A stretch of DNA of 64,000 nucleotides from Oceanimonas sp. GK1 (lineage in GTDB: Bacteria > Pseudomonadota > Gammaproteobacteria > Enterobacterales > Aeromonadaceae), in the NCBI RefSeq assembly GCF_000243075.1, contig NC_016745.1, forward strand, positions 3,450,538 through 3,514,537, written 5' to 3'. This document shows positions 33,242-43,348 of this stretch, one piece after another. The translations under genes and the position numbers were made by a program. Under the pieces are notes generated by a model, which saw only the letters and a program-made list of their open reading frames with translations, was not told the origin of the DNA and did no database searches. Every line of letters begins with the position of its first letter. The stretch's first letter is position 1.

Positions 33242-33267
33242 GGCTGCGCGAACGACCCTTGCCGCTG

Positions 33268-34578
33268 TTATGCCGCGTCACGCCGGTGCCGGCACTCGCC
33301 ATACACATAGGTTTCGGCAATGGCTCTGTCGTCTCCCAGCATCATCAGCACGAAGAGTTTTTCGTACAAACTGTGTGCGTTTTGTATTCTCGCCTTCATC
33401 AATGGCGTCGCATGCAGGTCCAGCACCACAAAGTCGGCCTCCTTACCGGGCAACAGGTTGCCCAGTTTGTCATCCAGGCACAGCGCTTCGGCGCCGCCCA
33501 GGGTGGCCAGATAAAAGGCCTTGAGCGGGTGCAGCTTGTGCTGCCGCAGCTGCTGGATTTTGTAGGCCTCATTGATGGTCTGCAGCATGGAGAAGCTGGT
33601 GCCGGCGCCGACGTCGGTACCCAGGCCCACCCGGATTTGGTGCTGCTCGGCCGACGGCAGGTCGAACAGGCCGGATCCCAGAAACAGGTTGGAGGTAGGG
33701 CAATGGGAGATCACCGAATCGGTCACCCCCATGCGCTCGCTTTCTTCCTGCTCCAGGTGCACCGCATGAGCGAACACCGAGCGCTCGCCAAGCAGGCCAA
33801 AGTGGTCATATACGTCCAGGTAACCCTTCTGCTCGGGGAACAGCGCCTTGACCCACTCGATTTCCTGCTGGTTTTCCGACAAATGAGTCTGCATGTACAG
33901 ATCGTCATACTCGCTCATCAGGCGGCCAGCCACCGCCAGTTGCTCGGCGGTGCTGGTGGGCGCGAAACGCGGGGTCACCGCGTACAACTGACGGCCGTTG
34001 TTGTGCCAGCGCTCGATCAGCTCCCGGCTGTCTGCGTAGGACGACTCGGGGGTATCCAGCAGAAACTCGGGCGCGTTCCGGTCCATCATCACCTTGCCGG
34101 CAATCATGCGGGTATTGCGCCGGGCCGACTCGGTAAAAAAGGCGTCCACCGCCTGCTTGTGCACGGTACCGAACACCATGGCGGTGGTGGTGCCGTTGCG
34201 CAGCAGTTCATCCAGAAACAGCCTGGCCACCCGGGCCGCATGGGCCGGCTCGGCGAACTTGCGCTCTTCCGGAAAGGTGTAGTTGTTCAGCCAGTCGAGC
34301 AACTGGTCGCCGTAGGAAGCGATCATCTCGGTCTGGGGAAAGTGAACATGGGTGTCGATAAAGCCCGGCATGATCAGCCGGTTTTCCAGCGTGATCACTT
34401 GCGTGCCGGCGGGCAGCCTGTCCAGCACCTCGGGGGCCGGACCCACATCCTGAACATGGCCATCGGCCACCACCAGTACACCGTCTTCATGCCAGGCAAA
34501 GGACTGTTCGAGGCCGACTTTGGCCGGATCCCCCAGGCTGTAAAGTATGGCGGCGCGATAGGCTACGGGTTGCGTCAT
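33268..34578 (-). CDS. guaD: Guanine deaminase
   Basis: This 436-residue amidohydrolase of the guanine deaminase family converts guanine to xanthine. The zinc motif reads MPGFIDTHVHFPQTEMI near residue 70. Further ligands lie in MQTHLSENQQEI near residue 220 and in AHAVHLEQEE, and the catalytic Asp lies in GLGTDVGAGTSFSML near residue 315. The length matches E. coli GuaD. It is the last gene of the xdhA-xdhB-xdhC-guaD set, 29 bp after xdhC. AAGGAGA selects the ATG at 34578. A terminator follows. Confidence 0.94.
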   Translation of the reverse strand: MTQPVAYRAAILYSLGDPAKVGLEQSFAWHEDGVLVVADGHVQDVGPAPEVLDRLPAGTQVITLENRLIMPGFIDTHVHFPQTEMIASYGDQLLDWLNNYTFPEERKFAEPAHAARVARLFLDELLRNGTTTAMVFGTVHKQAVDAFFTESARRNTRMIAGKVMMDRNAPEFLLDTPESSYADSRELIERWHNNGRQLYAVTPRFAPTSTAEQLAVAGRLMSEYDDLYMQTHLSENQQEIEWVKALFPEQKGYLDVYDHFGLLGERSVFAHAVHLEQEESERMGVTDSVISHCPTSNLFLGSGLFDLPSAEQHQIRVGLGTDVGAGTSFSMLQTINEAYKIQQLRQHKLHPLKAFYLATLGGAEALCLDDKLGNLLPGKEADFVVLDLHATPLMKARIQNAHSLYEKLFVLMMLGDDRAIAETYVYGECRHRRDAA

Positions 34579-34607
34579 CTCTGCGCGTCTCCTTGAAATC
34601 AATAAAA

Positions 34608-35432
34608 TCAGGCGTGCTCGGCCTGGATGGCGGAAGCCGCCGTGTCCGCCCCGAGGGCGGCTTCGCCCTGGTAGGCGGCAATCAGCTGGCCGGCCACCGA
34701 TACCGCGATCTCCGCCGGATGCTTGCCGGCCACCTCGGGCAGGCCGATGGGGCAGATCATGGACGCCAGGGCGGCCTCGTCAAAGCCCCGCTCCCTCAGC
34801 CGGTAGTCAAAGCGCTTGCGCTTGGTACGCGAACCAATCACGCCGAAATAGCGGGCATCGCCCCGTTTGAGAATACGGGCGCACAGTTCAAGATCGAGCT
34901 GGTGGTTGTGGGTCATCACCAGGTAGTAACTGCCCGGGGGTTGATCATCCACCTCGTCCACCGGCTCCTCACTGACCAGGGCGGTAACGCCCTCGGGCAG
35001 GGTAGCGGGAAACTCCTCGGGCCGGGAGTCCACCCAGGTGATGCGAAACGGCAGCGTCGCCAGCACCTGCACCAGGGCCTTGGCCACGTGACCGGCACCA
35101 AACAGCACCAGATGATGACGCGGCCGAACCACCGGCTCCAGCATGATGGTGGCCATGCCGCCACAGCACTGACCCAGGTTGGCCCCCAGGTTAAAACGCT
35201 CGATGCGCAACTGCTGCTCGCCACTGGCCAGCATGGCCCGCGCCAGCTCCAGCGCCTTGTATTCCAGGTGGCCGCCGCCAATGGTGGCATGGCAGCCGTG
35301 CTCGGTCACCAGCATTTTGGTGCCGCTGTCCCGCGGGGTGGAGCCCTTGTGCTCCACCACGGTCACCATGACACAGGGCTCTCCCCGCTGCTCCAGCTCC
35401 GCCAGAATTTGGATCCAGTTATCCTTGAACAT
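34608..35432 (-). CDS. xdhC: Xanthine dehydrogenase accessory protein XdhC
   Basis: This 274-residue XdhC chaperone binds molybdenum cofactor, promotes its sulfuration and delivers it to XdhB. The N-terminal half has VEHKGSTPRDSGTKMLV near residue 27 and GQCCGG near residue 85, the conserved Cys pair. The C-terminal Rossmann-like half starts HHLVLFGAGHVAKALVQVL near residue 105 and includes YFGVIGSRTKRKRF near residue 195. It lies 39 bp after xdhB and 29 bp before guaD. Confidence 0.94.
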   Translation of the reverse strand: MFKDNWIQILAELEQRGEPCVMVTVVEHKGSTPRDSGTKMLVTEHGCHATIGGGHLEYKALELARAMLASGEQQLRIERFNLGANLGQCCGGMATIMLEPVVRPRHHLVLFGAGHVAKALVQVLATLPFRITWVDSRPEEFPATLPEGVTALVSEEPVDEVDDQPPGSYYLVMTHNHQLDLELCARILKRGDARYFGVIGSRTKRKRFDYRLRERGFDEAALASMICPIGLPEVAGKHPAEIAVSVAGQLIAAYQGEAALGADTAASAIQAEHA

Positions 35433-35471
35433 GTGTTGCTCCCGGGGCGGCGTGCCGCCCCTGTTCGCCGA

Positions 35472-37866
35472 TTATTTGGCGGTCACCGCTTCGCTGGCAA
35501 CGGCTTGCTGCTGTTGCTCCCGCAATTCACGCATCTGCTCCACCGCCCACAACACCCGCTCGGGGGTCGCCGGCGCGTCGATGTGCGGGTAGCGCAGGTA
35601 ACCAGACACGCTGGCCACGGCGTCTTTCAGCGCACACCATACCGCCATGCCCAGCATGAAGGGCGGCTCGCCCACGGCCTTGGAGTGGAATACCGTGTCT
35701 TCCGGGTTCTTGCGGTTTTCCACCAGCTTCACCCTGAAATCTACCGGCATGTCGGCCACCGCCGGAATCTTGTAGCTGGCCGGCCCCGAGGTCATCAGCC
35801 GGCCCTTGTCGTTCCACACCAGCTCCTCGGTGGTGAGCCAGCCGGCGCCCTGCAAAAAGGCCCCTTCCACCTGGCCGATGTCGATGGCCGGGTTCAGGGA
35901 GTCGCCCACATCGTGCAGAATGTCGGTGCGCAGCAGCTTGTATTCGCCGGTCAGGGTATCCACCACCACCTCGGCACAGGCGGCGCCGTAGGCAAAGTAG
36001 TAGAACGGACGGCCCGAGCCGGTGGCGTGGTCGTAGTAGATCTTCGGCGTCTTGTAGAAGCCGGTGCTGGAGAGCGACACCTGGTTGAAGTAGGCCAGCT
36101 GCACGAACTCCGGGAACGACATCAGGGTGTGGCGGATCTGCACGAAGTTGTTCTTGAACACCACCTCTTCCGGGCTGACCTGGAAATGGCCCGCTGCCCA
36201 GTCGATCAACCGCTGCTTGATGGTGCGAGCCGCATTCTGGGCCGCCTTGCCGTTCAGATCGGTACCGCTTGAGGCTGCCGTGGGCGAGGTGTTGGGCACC
36301 TTGTCGGTGTTGGTGGCGGTGATCTGAATACGATCGATGTCCACCTGGAATTCTTCCGCCACCACCTGGGCCACCTTGATGTTCAGCCCCTGGCCCATTT
36401 CGGTGCCGCCATGGTTGAGGTGAATGCTGCCATCGGTATAGACGTGGATCAGCGCCCCGGCCTGGTTGAGGAAGGTGGCGGTAAAGGAGATACCGAACTT
36501 CACCGGGGTGATGGCAATCCCTTTTTTCAGAATCGGACTTTTGGCGTTGAAGGCCCGAATCTCTTCCCGGCGTTTGGCGTATTCCGACGACAGCTCCAGA
36601 TCGTTAACCAGCTCGTGAATGATGTTGTGCTCCACCGGCTGATGGTAGTGGGTGACGTTGCGCTCGGCCTTGCCATAGAAGTTAATCTTGCGGATCTCGA
36701 GGGGATCCTTACCCAGATGCGAGGCGATCTCATCGATCACATGCTCGATGGTCATCATCCCTTGAGGGCCGCCAAAGCCGCGGTAAGCGGTGTTGGAGGC
36801 GGTGTGGGTCTTGCAGCGGTGGCCGATGACGGTGGCGTCGCCCAGGTAATAGGCATTGTCCGAGTGGAACATGGCCCGGTCGACGATGGACGAAGACAAG
36901 TCCGGCGAATAACCGCAGTTGCCGGCCACGATGATTTCTGCGGCCTGAATACGGCCATTGTCGTCGAAACCGATCTTGTACTGGTTATAGAAGGGATGAC
37001 GCTTGCCGGTCATCATCATGTCTTCCATTCGCGGCAGCCGCATCTTGGCCGGACGGCCGGTCAGGCGGGCCACCACTGCGGCCATGCAGGCGGGGCCGGC
37101 GGCCTGGGTTTCCTTGCCGCCAAAACCGCCGCCCATGCGCCGCATGTCGATGACTACCTTGTTCATCGGCACGCCCAAGACGCTGGCCACCAGCTTCTGT
37201 ACTTCGGTGGGGTTCTGGCTTGAGGTGAACACCAGCATGCCGCCGTCTTCGGTGGGCACCACAGAGCTGACCTGGGTTTCCAGATAGAAGTGCTCCTGGC
37301 CGCCGATATGCAGGCTGCCTTCAATCACATGCTTTGACTTTTTCAGGCCGGCGGCGGAGTCGCCCCGCTGCTGCTTGTGGCTTTCGGTCACAAACAGCTC
37401 TTTTTCCAGCGCCTCTTCCACCGACAGCACCGCCGGCAGCTCTTCGTATTCAACGATGGCGGCCATGGCCGCCTTGCGGGCGGTGTCCATGTCGCTGGCG
37501 GCCACCGCCAGCACCGGCTGGCCGTAGTATTCCACCTTGCCGTCTGCCAGCAGGGGATCCCCCGCCAGCACCGGGCCGATGTCCAGCTCGCCGGGCACGT
37601 CCTCGGCGGTGATGGCAATAGCCACCCCGGGAAAGTCGTAACAGGGGCTCACATCCAGCTTGGTGATGCGGGCATGGGCCTTGTCGGACAATCGGGCATA
37701 AACATGCAACTGGTTGGGAAACTCCAGCCGGTCGTCGATGTACTGGGCTTCGCCGGAGACCTGCCGGGCGGCGCTGTCGTGGGGCACGCTCTTGCCCACT
37801 CCGGTTTGCAGTTCCTGTTTCATTTTCGCCATCATTTCGTCGATGGTGAGCGTGTTCTGAGGTTTG

Positions 37867-37874
<8 letters not shown>
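35472..37874 (-). CDS. xdhB: Xanthine dehydrogenase, molybdopterin-binding subunit
   Basis: This 800-residue subunit is the usual length for two-subunit bacterial XdhAB. It binds molybdopterin and oxidises hypoxanthine and xanthine to urate. Visible motifs are QEHFYLET near residue 190, GGGFGGKETQ near residue 250, TAYRGFGGPQ near residue 355, GGTEMGQGLN near residue 485, and KAVGEPPFMLGMA near residue 740, the last holding the catalytic Glu. The first 8 bp overlap the end of xdhA. XdhC downstream supplies the cofactor. Confidence 0.95.
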
Positions 37875-39312
<1,438 letters not shown>

Positions 39313-39392
39313 GGCTTGCCTCCTTCAGGGGTTACAGCGCCTGGCCGAACAAATGAGTTGTTAATATCTTCACATCTAATTAAATTAAAATC

Positions 39393-39406
39393 TGACCCTG
39401 CGGTCA
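39393..39406. promoter_or_regulatory. TGACC-N4-GGTCA palindrome, candidate RutR-type site
   Basis: TGACCCTGCGGTCA lies between xdhA and the MFS gene. E. coli RutR binds TTGACCA-N2-TGGTCAA, and this site keeps TGACC and GGTCAA at the right spacing. A RutR-like TetR protein is encoded at 40936-41556. The assignment is inferred. Confidence 0.45.
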
Positions 39407-39535
39407 ACAAAAATTTTACACCCGGGTTGCGGCTGCCGCCGAGTTCATAGTTAACTGCCTGCTGCAAAAACGGTTTTCAGGCACTCTGCAAGCCGGCCGG
39501 CCTTTTTATTAAAGTGTAGTGGGAGCATTTTTATC

Positions 39536-40930
39536 ATGTCCGAAACCATTCAGGACCGGCAAAGCCGGCAGGCGCACCGAGTGTTTGCCGGGGTGGCGCT
39601 GGCCATCATGCTGGGGGCACTGGAGATCACCCTGCTGATGCCCGCCATTTCCCGGCTGGGGCAGATTTTTGACTCGCCCGCCCTGGCGCCGCTGCTGGTG
39701 AGCAGCTATCTGTTCGCCATGACCCTGACCATGCCGGTGTACGGCCGGCTGAGCGATCGCTTTGGCCGCACGCCCTGCCTGGCCGCGGCCCTGGGCTTCT
39801 TTACCCTGGGTTCCCTGGCAAGCGCCCTGACCGACAGCCTGCCGCTGCTGCTGGCCACCCGGCTGCTGACCGGCCTCGGCGGCGGCGGCCTGATCGCGCT
39901 GTCTTTTGCGGTGATTGCCGATGTGATCCCGCCCCGCCAGGTAGGCCGCTACCAGGGGCTGATCTCCACCCTGTTTGCGGTCTCCAGCGTAGCGGGGCCG
40001 CTGCTGGGTGCCTTTATGGTGGCTCGCTTCGACTGGCGCTGGCTGTTCCTGTTCAAGCTGCCCCTGGGACTGCTGGCCATGGCGGTCAGTTACTGGGCGT
40101 TGAAGGGGCTGGGCCACAAGGGCGCCCACAGCACGCCGGATCACTGGGGTATCGGGTTGCTGTTGCTGGCCGGTACCGGCTGGGGCCTGTCCACCAACAC
40201 CGCCGAGCTGCTGCCGGCGCTGGCCCCGTTTCAGCCGGCGCTGCTGGCCGGCGCTGCCCTGCTCAGTCTGGTGTTGCTGATCCAGCAATGGCGCCACCCT
40301 CATCCGGTGCTGCCGCTGCGCCTGCTCGGTGGCCGGCTGATGGCCATTGCGGTGCTGTTGCTGGCGCTGTCCGAAGGCGTGCGCCTGGGGCTGCTGGTAT
40401 ACCTGCCGCTGGCGCTGGAGCAGCAGCAGGGGCTGAGCCCGGATGACACCAGCCGCGTGTTGTTGTGGTTTATTCTGAGCGTGACCGTCGGTACCTTTGT
40501 CAGCGGCAAACGTATTTCCCACGCGGGCTACTGCCGGCCCTTTCCCTGGAGTGGCGGGCTGCTGCTGGGGCTGGGGTGCGTGGTGTTGTGGGGGTTGTTC
40601 AGCCAGCGGCTGAACGGCGTCTGGCTGCATGGCGGGCTGATTGCCGGCGGCATCGGCATCGGTTTTTTGATCGTGGCCTGCTCCATTGCGGTGCAGAACG
40701 CCCTGCCTTCAAACCAGCTGGGGGCCGGCCTGGCGCTGATGAACTTCTGCCGCTCCCTGGGCGGCACCCTGGGAGTGATCTGGCTGGGCTGGCAGTACCA
40801 GCAGCAACTAACCGACTGGGCGACCCCGGTGTACGCCTCGCTGTCGGCCTACGGCCTGATCTGCCTGCTGCTGGGGTTCGCCATGCCGGACCGGGAGCTG
40901 GGTAACCAGGCCAAGAATCAGCCCGGCTGA
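39536..40930 (+). CDS. MFS transporter (DHA2/EmrB-like)
   Basis: This 464-residue membrane protein has about fourteen hydrophobic segments. The MFS motif A is GRLSDRFGRTP near residue 65, and motif C is SSVAGPLLGAFMV near residue 155, as in drug:H+ antiporters of the 14-TM type. The EITLLMPAISRLG start is also typical. The gene is divergent from xdhA and convergent with the RutR-like gene, five bp apart. It could export a purine analogue or urate, but family members carry many compounds, so the substrate is open. The final 15 residues are hydrophilic. Confidence 0.85.
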   Translation: MSETIQDRQSRQAHRVFAGVALAIMLGALEITLLMPAISRLGQIFDSPALAPLLVSSYLFAMTLTMPVYGRLSDRFGRTPCLAAALGFFTLGSLASALTDSLPLLLATRLLTGLGGGGLIALSFAVIADVIPPRQVGRYQGLISTLFAVSSVAGPLLGAFMVARFDWRWLFLFKLPLGLLAMAVSYWALKGLGHKGAHSTPDHWGIGLLLLAGTGWGLSTNTAELLPALAPFQPALLAGAALLSLVLLIQQWRHPHPVLPLRLLGGRLMAIAVLLLALSEGVRLGLLVYLPLALEQQQGLSPDDTSRVLLWFILSVTVGTFVSGKRISHAGYCRPFPWSGGLLLGLGCVVLWGLFSQRLNGVWLHGGLIAGGIGIGFLIVACSIAVQNALPSNQLGAGLALMNFCRSLGGTLGVIWLGWQYQQQLTDWATPVYASLSAYGLICLLLGFAMPDRELGNQAKNQPG

Positions 40931-40935
40931 ACGAC

Positions 40936-41556
40936 TCAGGTTTCGGCCACCGATTTGACCCGGCAGCCTTCGATCACCAGCCGAGTGATCACCTCGGCGG
41001 CCTGGTCATAGTCGCTGTCGTCGAGCTCTTCCTTGCCCAGGGCCATGGTGATCTGCCAGTTGAAGTCGGCATAGGTCTGGGTGGAGGCCCAGATCGCAAA
41101 CAGCAGGTGCCGGGGCTCAAGGCGGGCAATCAGTCCCTGCCCCATCCAGTGGCTCAGCTTGTCGCTCAAGCTGCGCGTCTGCTCGCTCAGGCGGGCGATG
41201 ATGTCTTCCGGCAGGTGCGGCGCACCGTGCATGATTTCGCTGGCAAACACCTTGGAAGCATAGGGGTAATCCCGGGAGATCAGCAGCTTGGCACGAATGT
41301 AGGCGGTCAGTGCCATCACCGGATCCGAATATTCCTCAAAGGGGGCCGAGGCGGCCAGCAGCGGCTCGGTGACGCTTTCCAGCACCGCCCGGTAGAGGTT
41401 TTCCTTGCTGCCGAAGTAGTAGTAGATATTGGGCTTGGGCAACTGCGCCAGGGTGGCAATCTCGGCGGTCTTGGTAGCGGCGTAACCGTGTTCGGCAAAC
41501 ACCCGGCTGGCGGCGCGGATGATCTTTTCTTCGTTTCTGGCTCTTATCCGTGACAT
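40936..41556 (-). CDS. TetR family regulator, RutR-like
   Basis: This 206-residue protein has a TetR helix-turn-helix at residues about 10-55 (IIRAASRVFAEHGYAATKTAEIATLAQLPKPNIYYYF). The C-terminal part (YPYASKVFASEIMHGAP, and LLFAIWASTQTYADFNWQI) matches the RutR group. RutR of E. coli senses uracil and thymine and controls pyrimidine and purine genes, including purine degradation. This gene lies between the xdh set and the HbpS-like gene, which fits a nucleobase regulator. A 15-bp palindrome 50 bp upstream may be an operator. Confidence 0.83.
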   Translation of the reverse strand: MSRIRARNEEKIIRAASRVFAEHGYAATKTAEIATLAQLPKPNIYYYFGSKENLYRAVLESVTEPLLAASAPFEEYSDPVMALTAYIRAKLLISRDYPYASKVFASEIMHGAPHLPEDIIARLSEQTRSLSDKLSHWMGQGLIARLEPRHLLFAIWASTQTYADFNWQITMALGKEELDDSDYDQAAEVITRLVIEGCRVKSVAET

Positions 41557-41608
41557 GCTTGTTTATTGGGCTCCGGCCACAAAGGGGTGGCTTTGTTTTT
41601 GCCAACCA

Positions 41609-41623
41609 TACCGGAATCCGGTA
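41609..41623. promoter_or_regulatory. TACCGG-AAT-CCGGTA palindrome upstream of the RutR-like gene
   Basis: The 15-bp sequence has perfect 6-bp arms around a 3-bp centre and lies about 53 bp upstream of the TetR start codon. The position suits autoregulation. It does not match the TGACC-type site near xdhA, so it may belong to another protein. Confidence 0.4.
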
Positions 41624-41630
41624 AAAATAC

Positions 41631-41660
41631 ATAAAAAAAACGCCCACCATGGGTGAGCGT
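41631..41660 (-). terminator. Intrinsic terminator after the HbpS-like gene
   Basis: CGCCCACC and GGTGAGCG pair with one mismatch around a short ATG loop, and on the minus strand the hairpin is followed by TTTTTTTT. It lies about 65 bp after the HbpS-like stop. Confidence 0.7.
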
Positions 41661-41724
41661 GAAAAAAAGAGTAACCAAGGTTACCCCTCGACCAAAACAA
41701 CACCTTGGGTGCCGCCGGCTTCGG

Positions 41725-42156
41725 TCAGCTGCAGTCGGCCTTCAGGCCCACCTGCTCGATACCGGCCACGGCACAGGCTTCGTCCACATCGGACAAATCG
41801 CCGGTGATGCCAACGGCACCAATAATCAGATTGTTCTCATCACGGATCAGCACTCCACCCGGGGCAGGCAGGATTTTGCCTCCCCCCAGGGTGGTGAGCG
41901 ACTGCATAAAGCCCGGGCGAGCCGCGGCCATTTCCGCCAGACCACGGGAGCTGCGGCCCAGCGCAATGGAGCCCCAGGCCTTGGCAATGGCGATATCGGG
42001 GCGCATCAGGCTGGCGGTGTCCTGACGTTGCAGTGACACCAGCACGCCGGCGCTGTCGAGCACCGCCACGGTCAGCGGCGCCGCCGACATCTCCTTGCCC
42101 CGTTGTAGCGCGCCCTGAGTGATTGCCAGTGCCTGTTCGAGTGAAACCGTATTCAT
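41725..42156 (-). CDS. HbpS/GlcG-like protein
   Basis: This 143-residue protein matches the heme-binding HbpS/GlcG (PduO C-terminal-like) fold over its full length. Markers are MSAAPLTVAVLDSAGVLVSLQRQD near residue 25, the helix MRPDIAIAKAWGSIALGRSSR, and PGGVLIRDENNLIIGAVGITGD near residue 100. No signal peptide is visible, unlike secreted HbpS. Such small proteins often accompany catabolic operons, where the role is unclear. A GTATAC-centred box about 90 bp upstream links it to the purine genes. A terminator follows. Confidence 0.8.
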   Translation of the reverse strand: MNTVSLEQALAITQGALQRGKEMSAAPLTVAVLDSAGVLVSLQRQDTASLMRPDIAIAKAWGSIALGRSSRGLAEMAAARPGFMQSLTTLGGGKILPAPGGVLIRDENNLIIGAVGITGDLSDVDEACAVAGIEQVGLKADCS

Positions 42157-42242
42157 TTACTCATGACTCCCTGTCTAGCCATACTAAAGTATTACCAACT
42201 GGAGACTAATAAAACACAAAACCGAGACAAAGTTAACAGATA

Positions 42243-42254
42243 TTTGTATACGTT
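42243..42254. promoter_or_regulatory. GTATAC-centred box upstream of the HbpS-like gene
   Basis: TTTGTATACGTT shares the TTGTATAC core with the palindrome at 8896. It lies 87 bp upstream of the HbpS-like start and about 155 bp upstream of the SieB-like start, in an AT-rich stretch. Confidence 0.45.
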
Positions 42255-42407
42255 TAATATAAAGACAAATTTTCTGTCACCTTTCGTCCTACCCTGAGTG
42301 CATTTTTAACATGCCGTCCTCAGCGGCCGGCTCCTCCCGGCCCCGCCATGCCAATGGCATGAATATTGCTGAACCCGGACGACTGCTACCCATCGGAGAA
42401 ACGAACA

Positions 42408-42980
42408 ATGCCGGAGCTGCGACAGGTCTCAACGCTGAACTGGTTTATGTGCTGGTTGATGCTGAGCTGCCTGATGATCACCCTGTTGCCCGAGCGGCTG
42501 TTTGCCGGCCAGTTTGGGGCCTGGCTGGGGGAATACCGGCTGCTGTTCGTGCTGGCCATGGTGCTGTCGGCGACCTACTTTCTCTCCATTGCCGCCATCC
42601 TGCTGTTTCAGCACGTGTTTTATCGTAAACAGCGGCTGACCCGGCAAAAGCTGCTGAAGGAATTGCTGGAGTACCTGGATGCCAGTGAAAAGGCGGTATT
42701 GCGGGAGTTCGTGATCCAGCGCCGCAGCGTCATAAAATTGCCGGTCACCGAGCCCTGCGTCAAAAATTTGCTGGATCAGGGCATTCTCACTTATGCCTAT
42801 GGCGAGCCCGGCGAACACAGCCTGCAGACCATCAAGCCTCTGATGATCACGCTGGAAGCCCGCCCCCTGCTGACTTTTCGCGTGCTGGGCCTGAACCCGG
42901 CCAGCATGACCGAGGAGCAGAAAAACCAGATCCTGAATACCCGCCCCCGCTACGCCTACAAACAGCTGGGCCGCAGCTAA
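42408..42980 (+). CDS. SieB-like membrane protein
   Basis: This 190-residue protein has two N-terminal membrane helices (residues about 12-30 and 45-72) and a cytoplasmic C-terminal region (LLEYLDASEKAVLREFVIQRRSVIKLPVTEPCVKNLLDQGIL). This resembles the superinfection-exclusion protein B (SieB) family. SieB of lambdoid phages aborts superinfecting phages, but chromosomal homologues outside prophages have no known role. I see no phage genes nearby. The ATG at 42408 has GGAGA nine bases upstream. The SieB match is from memory of the pattern, so moderate confidence. It is convergent with bfd. Confidence 0.55.
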   Translation: MPELRQVSTLNWFMCWLMLSCLMITLLPERLFAGQFGAWLGEYRLLFVLAMVLSATYFLSIAAILLFQHVFYRKQRLTRQKLLKELLEYLDASEKAVLREFVIQRRSVIKLPVTEPCVKNLLDQGILTYAYGEPGEHSLQTIKPLMITLEARPLLTFRVLGLNPASMTEEQKNQILNTRPRYAYKQLGRS

Positions 42981-43030
42981 AGCGCCGGTGCGCAAAAGGG
43001 CAGAAGATACCCTTTTTTACACGCCCAAAA

Positions 43031-43061
43031 CGACAAAAGCTCCACAAGGGAGCTTTTGTCG
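43031..43061. terminator. Bidirectional terminator between the SieB-like gene and bfd
   Basis: CGACAAAAGCTCC and GGAGCTTTTGTCG form a 13-bp perfect stem with a 5-nt loop between the convergent genes. It lies 50 bp after the SieB-like stop and 16 bp beyond the bfd stop. Confidence 0.85.
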
Positions 43062-43076
43062 CAGAAAACGGTGCGG

Positions 43077-43268
43077 TCAGGCCACTTCGTAATAGAGGGC
43101 GTTTTTGGCGGTTTCCTCGGCCAGAATGGCGAGGGCCACGGGAATGCATTTACCGCACTGGGAGCCGACCCCCAGCTCTCGCTTGAGATCCATAAACTCG
43201 GTATTGCCTTCGGCAATGGCCTCTTTCAACTGGCGTTCGGTAATGCCCTTGCACAAACACACATACAT
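43077..43268 (-). CDS. bfd: Bacterioferritin-associated ferredoxin
   Basis: This 63-residue [2Fe-2S] protein has the Bfd cluster ligands: CLC near residue 4 and CGKC near residue 39, matching the C-x-C-x31-34-C-x2-C pattern. Bfd reduces ferric iron in bacterioferritin to release it when iron is scarce. The start MYVCLCKG is the usual Bfd N-terminus; the in-frame upstream nine codons are excluded. A Fur-like site lies about 35 bp upstream. In E. coli bfd follows tufA and precedes bfr. Here two genes separate it from tufA, and no bfr is present. Confidence 0.93.
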   Translation of the reverse strand: MYVCLCKGITERQLKEAIAEGNTEFMDLKRELGVGSQCGKCIPVALAILAEETAKNALYYEVA

Positions 43269-43302
43269 GAATAATGTCCTCCGCGTACAGGGCAAATCTA
43301 AA

Positions 43303-43317
43303 TGATAGCGGTTATCA
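43303..43317 (-). promoter_or_regulatory. Candidate Fur box upstream of bfd
   Basis: TGATAGCGGTTATCA has the arms TGATA and TATCA, matching the core of the Fur consensus (GATAATGATAATCATTATC). It lies 35-50 bp upstream of the bfd start, as expected for iron-repressed bfd. Confidence 0.55.
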
Positions 43318-43348
43318 GTGCAAGTTAATTTTGTTGAAAAAAACGCCG

